64,000 bases of DNA from a virus. A program made the position numbers and the translations under genes. This document shows positions 40,834-49,453 of the stretch, piece after piece. Location of the stretch: IMG/VR virus record IMGVR_UViG_3300025070_000019, positions 32,642-96,641 of that record; one strand, written 5' to 3'. The notes beneath the pieces were generated by a model. The model was not told where the DNA came from. It saw only the letters and a program-made list of their open reading frames with translations, and did no database searches. How positions within the stretch are numbered: the first letter of the stretch is position 1; every line of letters begins with the position of its first letter.

Positions 40834-42715
40834 TAGAACTACCTCTAGTTTCTACTTCTACAAAGTCTTCATATTCTATGTATTCTTTTACATTTTCTTC
40901 TAATTCTTCAACTAAAATTCTATATTCTTTTATTAAACTGCTTTCGTTATTCTTAGATAAGTTTCTAAAGATAAATCTAGGTCTTAAAAAGCCGACACTG
41001 TTATTTAACTTCTTATCAAAGACAATCTCATTATTTATATAAGATATTGTTCTTTCATAATTTAAAAAGAATATATTTTCTAGTAAGTATTCTGCTTTAT
41101 AAATAGCATTGTTTGAAGGTTCTGCTTTCATTAATATTTGAATTTCACCTGCTAATTTAAAACTTAAGCTATCTTCTATAGTCTTAACTAATGTGCTGCC
41201 ATCTTCTATATAAGTCGCTCCATCATTAAAAGATATAGAGTAATCATTGCCAATAGTAAGTTTTGTTTCATTCTTATATAAAGAGATACAATCTTTTAGT
41301 TTTAGATTAGTTTTACTTATCAAAGGAAACAGTTTTAAATTGCATTTTTTGTCTATAAAAGTTAATGCTTCTCTTTCGAGAGAAGCATTGTTCGATACAG
41401 GCACTATGAGATTTATACGTGGTGTTTTAGTAAAGTTTTTGTTTTTCTTTTTATATGCTTTGAAATCTTTCTCACCATATAGGACAATATGGCATTCTTT
41501 TTCTACAAAACACTCTTCATCTTCATATAAGTAGTCTTGATCTATAGTAAAGCTTAAAGGTTGGTTAATAAATAAAGGCAGTGCTTCTCTATAGAAACCG
41601 TATCCTTTATACACTTTTCTTTTTATTTCTAATTTAAGTATAGAAAGATCATATACTTTATTTATTTGTTTCTCTTTTATTACAGGATTGTAATTTAAAA
41701 ATGATTTTTGCAACAAGATATTTTCTGTATGCGTTTCAATATCTTCATCTACTAAAGAAGCACTATCGTAATACTTTTCTTGAAATAACTTTATCTTTAT
41801 TTTGTTACTGCGAATTCTATTGAAGTAAATGTTTTTTCTGTTGTAGTTATCTGATTCAGATACATCCTTTACATTCACCCATTGGTTTTCTTCATTGTTG
41901 TAGAAAAGATTAGCAATGTCAAAACGAATAGGTAGGCCCGATGAGCTTTCAATGAATATGTTATTCAATTCTTGATAACCACTAAAATGTATTATCAGTG
42001 ACAATGATACAGGCCGATCTTTTTTGATTTGGCCTGTTTCGTTAAACATATGTTTACCTACAATATAATTAAATACTTTTTCATTTCTATATAAGAACGA
42101 AGTATCTTTAGTTACATCTAGTTGAGTTAAGTTGTCAGAACCGTATGATTCTTCTTCACAGACTTCTATACAAACTATATTTAAGTCTTTTGTTAATCTA
42201 ATTGGTGCTGATATGCAATCAGACTTATAATCTGATTGCATTGAATCTTTAAATGAAAGTTTTCTTTTGTCGTCAAATAAATCGTAAACTTCTAAGAAAT
42301 CTTTTTCTTTAAAAATAGAATAAACTTTTACTTTATTATATTTAGAATTTAATTTTATATTTGTAGCTTTTATTAAAGAATTTAAATTTTTAATGTCTTT
42401 ATTTAAAACTTTTAAGTATTCAATTGTTTTAGTATTAAAAAAATCAACTTGATTATTTATTCTTTTTAAAGATCTTGAAGAATAAAAAAAATAAAACATA
42501 TAATTTTTAAAATCAAAGTTAAAAGTTCTTACATTTAAAGCTTCATTATAATTAGATTTTTTAAAAACCAGATTATTAAAGTTATTTAACTTTGGTAACA
42601 AAAAGGATTCTAACTTCTGTAAATCAGAACCTCTAGAGCTATTTTTTAATGAAAGCCTATATCTACTTGCATCTTGTAGATCTCTACTAAAATCAAATAA
42701 CAACGGATTTATCAT
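40820..42715 (-). CDS. Virion structural protein, unrecognised
   Basis: 631 residues; its ATG overlaps the upstream stop. The helical N-terminus (FSRDLQDASRYRLSLKNSSR) precedes a mixed region. Same organisation as its two downstream neighbours, which suggests an ancient duplication or a hetero-oligomer. Contains a UUCG-loop 11-bp hairpin (41364-41389) and another 11-bp hairpin (42213-42241). Confidence 0.65.
   Translation of the reverse strand: MINPLLFDFSRDLQDASRYRLSLKNSSRGSDLQKLESFLLPKLNNFNNLVFKKSNYNEALNVRTFNFDFKNYMFYFFYSSRSLKRINNQVDFFNTKTIEYLKVLNKDIKNLNSLIKATNIKLNSKYNKVKVYSIFKEKDFLEVYDLFDDKRKLSFKDSMQSDYKSDCISAPIRLTKDLNIVCIEVCEEESYGSDNLTQLDVTKDTSFLYRNEKVFNYIVGKHMFNETGQIKKDRPVSLSLIIHFSGYQELNNIFIESSSGLPIRFDIANLFYNNEENQWVNVKDVSESDNYNRKNIYFNRIRSNKIKIKLFQEKYYDSASLVDEDIETHTENILLQKSFLNYNPVIKEKQINKVYDLSILKLEIKRKVYKGYGFYREALPLFINQPLSFTIDQDYLYEDEECFVEKECHIVLYGEKDFKAYKKKNKNFTKTPRINLIVPVSNNASLEREALTFIDKKCNLKLFPLISKTNLKLKDCISLYKNETKLTIGNDYSISFNDGATYIEDGSTLVKTIEDSLSFKLAGEIQILMKAEPSNNAIYKAEYLLENIFFLNYERTISYINNEIVFDKKLNNSVGFLRPRFIFRNLSKNNESSLIKEYRILVEELEENVKEYIEYEDFVEVETRGSSNVIQ
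41364..41389. repeat. 11-bp perfect hairpin with tetraloop
   Basis: AATGCTTCTCT-TTCG-AGAGAAGCATT, in the 631-residue gene; in the mRNA the loop reads CGAA. Confidence 0.88.
42213..42241. repeat. 11-bp perfect hairpin
   Basis: ATGCAATCAGA / TCTGATTGCAT with a 7-nt loop, in the 631-residue gene. Confidence 0.85.
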
Positions 42716-43230
42716 TAGAAACCTCTATCTTCTATTTGTAACCCAATATAAAAGCGTCTTGTTTCAGATAAAGAATTATTAGTAAAACCAATTCTATAAC
42801 TATATACACCTGGAATTGATATATTCTTTATATTTAACAACTCAATACCATTCCCTAATTTAGAACCTCTAGTATAACTAAAATAAACTTTTTCTCTATT
42901 TTCTATAGGAAAATTTTCATCTTCATTAAGAGCAGGAGCTTTAATATATAAACCTGATGGACTATCTGTATTTGATCCCCATAATAAAAGATCTTGATAA
43001 TCAGAATAAGATGATTGTAATCCAGGATAATCTACTTCACCATGATTGGTAGATGGCTGCAAATACATTACAGGGGTTATTGTTGGTAAATTGAAATCAA
43101 CTATATTTATATTGATTGTAATTTCTATACCATTATTTAAATCACCTATAAGTTTTTGACGATCAGAACTCTTTAAGAGTTCTCCATTCTCATTAGTAAA
43201 ATAAAATGTTTTATTAGAGTTACCTATCAT
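42715..43230 (-). CDS. Small beta-rich structural protein
   Basis: 171 residues, overlapping both neighbours by 1-4 nt. The sequence (NGIEITININIVDFNLPTITP, IPGVYSYRIGFTNNSLSE) looks all-beta. It is translationally coupled to the Fn3-containing protein upstream; probably a baseplate or fibre-base component. Confidence 0.62.
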   Translation of the reverse strand: MIGNSNKTFYFTNENGELLKSSDRQKLIGDLNNGIEITININIVDFNLPTITPVMYLQPSTNHGEVDYPGLQSSYSDYQDLLLWGSNTDSPSGLYIKAPALNEDENFPIENREKVYFSYTRGSKLGNGIELLNIKNISIPGVYSYRIGFTNNSLSETRRFYIGLQIEDRGF

Positions 43231-45203
43231 AGTACTTTTACTCCAGTTACATTGCTTTTAGGATGAGAATCTATTCTAACTGTATAATAATAAGTACCGT
43301 CAGTATCTACATCGTTATCTTCGTATATTATAGAATCAACATATTCTAATTGTTCTACTCTATATATTTCTATTGGATTATCAATAGGAGTTTTACTTCG
43401 TTCTAATATATATGTACCAGGGCCTTCCCATGTGAATGTAATGGATACTTTATTTGCGGATAAACTATCTATTTGTAGTTTACTCTTAGGAAAAGTATAT
43501 TCGATAATAATATCTATATGTGCTGGTAATTTACGTCTAAATAAACGATCTAATTGAGCTTCAGAATAAGTGCCGCCATTTTTACTTAATAAAGAAGCCG
43601 GAGCTTCTATATATAAGATATCATTATTTTGATATACTTGACCTTCTGCTCCATAACCATATTCAGATTGTAATATTTTAAACTGCCTATTGATTATATC
43701 TTCATAATTGCTTTCTTTTAATGGATGCTTTTTTGATACATCAAAATGTAATATCTCATCTACATAAGATATATCGTCATATGTAATTTCACCTAACTCC
43801 ATATAATTTTGATCAATTACATAATCTGCTTTAAAATTACTTAAATACTTACCAATCAAAGAATCATCTTTATTGATTGGAAATTCAGATGATTCAAGTA
43901 TTCTATCTTCTTCATCTAGTAAGAAATGATGTACATGTCTACTTAAATGTTTACCTACAAAAGGTTTTAAGTAAAAGTAATATTTATTATGTATTATCTT
44001 TTCATTTTGGAAAGGATTCAAGTTTACATAATTGTATATGTAAGTATCAGTATTATAATAAAAAGATGCTTCTACAATATGTGTGATGTCAATTGCAGTA
44101 GATAATTCTACAATGCCATTATGTTCATCCCAAGATAATATACCTTCTTCAAACAAAACATCAGATGTAGAAAAACGAGTACCTATTAATCTTAGATCTG
44201 TAGTCAATGCTTTTATTATGTTTTGCTCTTCATTATAAATAAAAACATTCATTTCGATGTTTTCATTTGGATCAATCTTTATTTTGTTTACAGGCAACTT
44301 AATAAGGCTGCTGCTAACTCTAAAACAATCTTTATAATCTAATCGTATTAAGCCGTATATAGGATTGAATGCTTGTCTTTCATACTCAGGTATCTTGTAT
44401 GTTGAGTTATCAAAGCAATATCCATTTGTAATCCTGGGAGTCCATACATTCTTAATAGAGAAAGCTTCAGGTCCTAATAACTGTATTATATTAGTATCTA
44501 AACCTTTTACATATAGCTTATCTTTAGAGCATGCATCTGCATCTTTATTTACTTCATATATAAAATGATTACCAGATTGACTAACTGTATATACATCACC
44601 TTCTAATAAACCAGTATCAATGTCAATGTCTTCCCAAGAAGCTCTCTTAAAACAAGGCTCTACATTAAGCAATTCATTAAAGGAATTGCCATCTGTATCT
44701 ATTCCTGATACATAGTAGATTTTATAATCGCCAGTTCTTTTATTATAAGAATTTATGTAATTAGTATATAAGTAATTACCTTGAATTTTGTAACCATATT
44801 CAACATCTACTGTATCTCCTAAAGATACATAGTAGATGTTAGCTTCTTGTATTTTACGTTTATGTTTATAAAAAAGCGGTTTAGCAATACCTTCTTTATT
44901 TAGATATGTTTTATCACTTATTAGAACGTCTCTAAAAAACAATGAAAACGATTTAGTTTTAAATGAAAAATCATAGTTCTCAAAATAGTTTTCATTATTA
45001 CTAGTTATCTTCCAATGCAATTGGTTGATATTTAAATGATCTTCACTGTTAACTTCATCAGACTCGATATACTCTAATTCTACATTTTTATCATTAATAT
45101 ATTTAGAATATACGATTGAATCTACAGGTTGAGAAACAATTGCTTCTAAGGCAATTGTTTTTTCTTCTTTTCCTTTGTAATTTAATACTTCTAAAGTTAA
45201 CAT
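43227..45203 (-). CDS. Structural protein with C-terminal Fn3-like domain
   Basis: 658 residues. The last 85 (QIDSLSANKVSITFTWEG, YILERSKT, DTDGTYYYTVRIDS) have the strand pattern of a fibronectin type III domain, common on phage surfaces. The N-terminal part is not recognised. It ends in an ATGA overlap with the next gene. A 10-bp hairpin extended by wobble pairs lies 43-70 nt after its start (45134-45160). Confidence 0.7.
   Translation of the reverse strand: MLTLEVLNYKGKEEKTIALEAIVSQPVDSIVYSKYINDKNVELEYIESDEVNSEDHLNINQLHWKITSNNENYFENYDFSFKTKSFSLFFRDVLISDKTYLNKEGIAKPLFYKHKRKIQEANIYYVSLGDTVDVEYGYKIQGNYLYTNYINSYNKRTGDYKIYYVSGIDTDGNSFNELLNVEPCFKRASWEDIDIDTGLLEGDVYTVSQSGNHFIYEVNKDADACSKDKLYVKGLDTNIIQLLGPEAFSIKNVWTPRITNGYCFDNSTYKIPEYERQAFNPIYGLIRLDYKDCFRVSSSLIKLPVNKIKIDPNENIEMNVFIYNEEQNIIKALTTDLRLIGTRFSTSDVLFEEGILSWDEHNGIVELSTAIDITHIVEASFYYNTDTYIYNYVNLNPFQNEKIIHNKYYFYLKPFVGKHLSRHVHHFLLDEEDRILESSEFPINKDDSLIGKYLSNFKADYVIDQNYMELGEITYDDISYVDEILHFDVSKKHPLKESNYEDIINRQFKILQSEYGYGAEGQVYQNNDILYIEAPASLLSKNGGTYSEAQLDRLFRRKLPAHIDIIIEYTFPKSKLQIDSLSANKVSITFTWEGPGTYILERSKTPIDNPIEIYRVEQLEYVDSIIYEDNDVDTDGTYYYTVRIDSHPKSNVTGVKVL
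45134..45160. repeat. 10-bp perfect hairpin near a gene start
   Basis: AAACAATTGC / GCAATTGTTT with a 7-nt loop, 43 nt after the start at 45203. Confidence 0.8.
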
Positions 45204-45213
45204 TTATAGTGCC

Positions 45214-48200
45214 TTATGTCCCAGTTTTAATTTTATTTACATTTAAATTTGTTATATCAAATGTAATATTCAATTTAATACTGTCTGAATTTGTTACTTC
45301 TTTTACTTCTAAAATAAAATTTAATCCAAATACATAATTTAAAGTTTCGCTCATTTCAAAAACCCAATCCATGTCATCTACTAAGGCTGTAACACCACTA
45401 TTATTTCCATCCAACCAATGATTTCCAGTACCGCTATATAGATGCAATCTCCATTTATTTTTAAAAGAAGTATTTATTATATTTTTCCTTTTATGATCTA
45501 TATGATAAAAAGCATTTGAAAAAATAGATTTTTTAAAATTTGAAAAGGAACTTAATATATTTTCATTACTAAATAATCTTGGATAAGAAATACTATAATC
45601 AAATTTAGGATAAGAGAATAAACTTAAAATGTTTCTAACTATATATTTTTTTAAGTAGACAGAAAGATTAACATCTTTTTTATATTGTTTTCCTAAATAT
45701 TGATCATTGATCTTAACAAAGATTGGTTTAGTAAAATTTCCATTGGTATTTAAATATGCATTATCGTTTTCAGTATCTATATAATATCCATTAAAATAAA
45801 AATCATTTTCAGAACGTTTTTTAAATTCATTTACATTTGTATAACTGATAACAAAATTAGGTATATTCAACCATTCAATATGTGAATCATTACTATCTGT
45901 TTTCTTTATATCACTTTCTTCATCTTTAATTGTTTTTCTAAAATGAAAATTAATTAAGTTAAACTTAATCACTTCTTTGTTGTATTTACCATCATTTAAA
46001 CTTTTAATTTTAAATCTTCTTGTAACTTCATTATCTGTACGTTCAGCTTGATCAGGTTCTTTTCTTAAAATAGTTATATATTGACTATTTTCACCATAAT
46101 CTTTCCACCTATTGATTCTAGTTTTTATAGGATTTGAATCACTGTTGTGTATACGGTGAATACACTCCTTACCATATGGCAAGGAATATAAATACCTATT
46201 AATAGGGTAATAGCCATATGTATCAGACAAACTATAATCTTCTAAATCGCTATAGCTTTTTAAATCTACTAAATAATTTCTATCACTAATAAAAGACCAA
46301 TAATTGTTTGCATTATCAGGTATTCCGCTATATTGTGCATTTTTTATATGTCCTGCAAAATCCGTATATCTTACAATATTTTGTTTATTATAATTAAAAT
46401 CAGTATCATCACCATTATACAACGAATTATTTGATTGTTGTATTGTATACCAACTAGAATCATTGTCTTCAGAGAATGAAGAATTACTTTCTATGTACGT
46501 ATAATTATCATGCATTTGATGTGTATTTTGTTCATTCTCAAATGAATGAACTAAAATAAAAGTGTAATCATCTTTATTTGTGATAAAACTATTAAAATTT
46601 TCACCTATAATATTAGGTCTTATGTGAAATCTAATAGTATTTCCTAATATTGTATAATCATAATTTTGTTTAGTCCAGTATGGATCTGTGTTTTCTCCAA
46701 AATCAAAAGGTGCTTCCTTGTAAGAGGTTCCATTATTAAATGGTTCATATGACATATGAAAATCATCATAAGTTATAAAATACGGTTTTAACCAATAAAT
46801 TTTATTTGTAGATGTATTTTTTACATAAATTGCAAAATTTTCATTAATTAAAGCTTTTGGATATTTTCTGTGAGTAGTTATGTTTTCAGGTGTATTGTTA
46901 CTATCATTTTCTTCATTTTCAAAAGAAAAATAACCATGAGTAAAAATACCATTTCTAAATTTCCAGTAATCGTGAGCTTGATATGTATCTTGGTTCCAGT
47001 CAATACTATTTATTCTTTCAAATATAACAACTTCTCCATAAGGTTGAAGTTTGTATTGATCTGTAGAATTTTGACTAACGTTTCTAACGGTTTGCAATTG
47101 AATTCTATCTATAGCTTCTGCAATATATGGAGTTGTTTTTAAGTTGTTATTTATGAGACTTGTTATATCTAAATAGTTAAATGTTCGTTTTTCATTTGAT
47201 TTATATTTAAAAATTCTTAAATCATTATCAAGAAAATTATACTCTCCTACATTTTGCGTACTTCCTTGTGTACTTTCTCTTAATATTGTTTGTGTTGTTA
47301 ATACAAATTCACTAAAATTTGTACTACTAGGAGCAAGTTGTTGAAGCTCTCCAAATGATATTACATGTTCATGATTTTCATTTGCTGTAATTTCATTACC
47401 GTCATTATTTAACCAAGGTAAATTAAAATTATTACTACTATCTAATTCTATTTCATCTTTATACTCTAATATAAAGTTATCATCTTCTATAGGTAATATA
47501 TATTCTTTAATATTTAAGTTTTTATAACCAATAGCAGGGCAACCAATTTTATTAGATTCATCACCGTTTTTATATACTTCACCTGCATATACAAGCCATT
47601 CAAACTGGCCTGATTCCTGATTTATTTTATTTAAGTTAGGTCTATAATAATCAGGAGTGTCAGATAACATTCTTGGTTGCAAAGTATATGTATTTTCAAT
47701 ATCCTTACGTATTTGAATGTCTGAATGATCTTTCCAAATTGTTAAATCTGCTTTTGTATTAAATAAACTTGTTGTTTCAAATGTAGTTGAATAATCTAGT
47801 GCATGTTCTTCATCGTTAACTGTATTACTGCCAATAGTATTATCAATAGACTCTCTAGTTTGATAGTAGTATTCTTGATTTGTAAACAATTCTTGAGATC
47901 CGTTTTCGTAACGGATCTTTTTGTTTTGTTCATAATCGTCATAAATATAATTTGCTTTTTCAAAAACATTAGGTGCAGTATTTACTATACTATCAGCAGC
48001 TATTGAATCAATATTGTTATATGAGCTTATTTGTACATTAGGTGCAATATTTGAACCTGTTTTAGGATTTTCTTGACCTTCAATAAAAAGATTAGAATCT
48101 AAATCTCTTTTTATATGTGCTCCATCATTTCCGATACCACCAAATGAAATACTATGACTCAATCCATCTTTTGATTGAACAGGTTGATTTGCAGCATTTT

Positions 48201-49452
48201 GATAGTCAAACTCTGAACGACTCATTAACAATGTACCAAGCATACTATTGTTGCCGTTATTTACGGTTTCATCAGTCATATAACCGATTCTATGCAAATA
48301 CATAGGTAAATGATTGTCTTCTACTGAGGACTTAGAAAACGAAATATCAGGCAATAAGAATCTTACATGTTCTTTTACAAAAATGCCTGCAAGATTTTTA
48401 ATGTTTATACGTTCTTCGCCAAATGTTCCGTCATGTGTGTGACGGAACCATTTTAATCGCAAATCATCAATGCTAGTAGTTATATCAGTAGCAACTGTAA
48501 CTAAAACAAAGTTATGTCCTTCTCCAATACATAAAGAAGCATTTTTAATTTCAATTGTTGTTTCACTTACATAAAAATAATCTGCTGTAAGATAACCTTC
48601 ACCTAAAGTTAAATCCTTCAAGTAAAGACTGTTTAAAGGTATAGCGTCTCCAACAGAAAGACTTTCTGCCATCCATTCAGGTAATTTAATTTGTGATTGA
48701 TAGTTATATTCTTCAGTGTTTAAAAGATCTACATCTTTGAAACCATCTTCATTTGCTAAACCGCTTTGTTGTGCAAAAACTTTAGGTAATTGTATAGTAT
48801 AACTATTGTCTTCACCTGTGACTGGTTCTATCTTTAATTTAGCATCATCTGTATTTGCATTTGTAGATATAAAAATATTTGGATCTGGTATTACATTAAA
48901 TCCTGCTTCAGAGTAGTTAATTCCTCCAAAGTATTCATTAGGGTTCGTAAAATAACTTAATCTTATCTCTTCATTAGTAGGTTTAGCAAATACGATACTA
49001 TTGTTTTCTCTATTATAGTAATACTGATTTTCGTTGCTAAAAGAATTTGAATTAACTTCAATTAGACTAGATGGGTTCAAAGTGAATAAATTGTTATTAT
49101 TTAATTCATAGTTTAATTCATGTTCTTTAGTACCTAAAACTATAGTTTCACTAACTGATTTGCCACTATCTGAATGATCTAGCATTTTTGCATTTAAATT
49201 AGATGCAGGACCTATAATCCTAGCTAAATTAAGTATATCTAAGTTTCTACGTTGACCATTTGTTGCATTCCATTTAGCGGAATGCAATACACCTTCTGGT
49301 CTTACATCGTATACATCTCCAATAGCTCTCGATATATCTTCCATACCTCTACTAAAGTAAGAAACCATTGCATTGAATTTATCAGCAGATGGTCTTTCAC
49401 CTGCTGCAAATCTAATTAAATTTGAAGTAAAAGATTTTAATATATCAGCCAT
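45214..49452 (-). CDS. Very large structural protein, unrecognised
   Basis: 1,412 residues. The N-terminus is helical (FTSNLIRFAAGERPSADKFN, SYFSRGMEDISRAIGDVYDV), like attachment regions of neck or baseplate fibres. The body is Asn/Asp/Tyr-rich and beta-like with many HxH or HTH-dipeptide turns (WFRHTHDGTFGEERINI). The order downstream of baseplate J-like genes suggests a large fibre or spike. Three hairpins lie in the gene. Confidence 0.68.
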   Translation of the reverse strand: MADILKSFTSNLIRFAAGERPSADKFNAMVSYFSRGMEDISRAIGDVYDVRPEGVLHSAKWNATNGQRRNLDILNLARIIGPASNLNAKMLDHSDSGKSVSETIVLGTKEHELNYELNNNNLFTLNPSSLIEVNSNSFSNENQYYYNRENNSIVFAKPTNEEIRLSYFTNPNEYFGGINYSEAGFNVIPDPNIFISTNANTDDAKLKIEPVTGEDNSYTIQLPKVFAQQSGLANEDGFKDVDLLNTEEYNYQSQIKLPEWMAESLSVGDAIPLNSLYLKDLTLGEGYLTADYFYVSETTIEIKNASLCIGEGHNFVLVTVATDITTSIDDLRLKWFRHTHDGTFGEERINIKNLAGIFVKEHVRFLLPDISFSKSSVEDNHLPMYLHRIGYMTDETVNNGNNSMLGTLLMSRSEFDYQNAANQPVQSKDGLSHSISFGGIGNDGAHIKRDLDSNLFIEGQENPKTGSNIAPNVQISSYNNIDSIAADSIVNTAPNVFEKANYIYDDYEQNKKIRYENGSQELFTNQEYYYQTRESIDNTIGSNTVNDEEHALDYSTTFETTSLFNTKADLTIWKDHSDIQIRKDIENTYTLQPRMLSDTPDYYRPNLNKINQESGQFEWLVYAGEVYKNGDESNKIGCPAIGYKNLNIKEYILPIEDDNFILEYKDEIELDSSNNFNLPWLNNDGNEITANENHEHVISFGELQQLAPSSTNFSEFVLTTQTILRESTQGSTQNVGEYNFLDNDLRIFKYKSNEKRTFNYLDITSLINNNLKTTPYIAEAIDRIQLQTVRNVSQNSTDQYKLQPYGEVVIFERINSIDWNQDTYQAHDYWKFRNGIFTHGYFSFENEENDSNNTPENITTHRKYPKALINENFAIYVKNTSTNKIYWLKPYFITYDDFHMSYEPFNNGTSYKEAPFDFGENTDPYWTKQNYDYTILGNTIRFHIRPNIIGENFNSFITNKDDYTFILVHSFENEQNTHQMHDNYTYIESNSSFSEDNDSSWYTIQQSNNSLYNGDDTDFNYNKQNIVRYTDFAGHIKNAQYSGIPDNANNYWSFISDRNYLVDLKSYSDLEDYSLSDTYGYYPINRYLYSLPYGKECIHRIHNSDSNPIKTRINRWKDYGENSQYITILRKEPDQAERTDNEVTRRFKIKSLNDGKYNKEVIKFNLINFHFRKTIKDEESDIKKTDSNDSHIEWLNIPNFVISYTNVNEFKKRSENDFYFNGYYIDTENDNAYLNTNGNFTKPIFVKINDQYLGKQYKKDVNLSVYLKKYIVRNILSLFSYPKFDYSISYPRLFSNENILSSFSNFKKSIFSNAFYHIDHKRKNIINTSFKNKWRLHLYSGTGNHWLDGNNSGVTALVDDMDWVFEMSETLNYVFGLNFILEVKEVTNSDSIKLNITFDITNLNVNKIKTGT
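48421..48453. repeat. 13-bp hairpin with one bulge
   Basis: AAAT-GTTCCGTCA, loop TGTGTG, TGACGGAAC, bulged C, ATTT, in the 1,412-residue gene. Confidence 0.82.
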
Positions 49453-49453
49453 T

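Noticed and set aside
47896-47924. Terminator-like hairpin AGATCCGTT / AACGGATCT followed by T-run
   Set aside because: It points along the plus strand, where no gene is transcribed, and lies in the middle of a minus-strand coding sequence. Treated as one of the intragenic hairpins.
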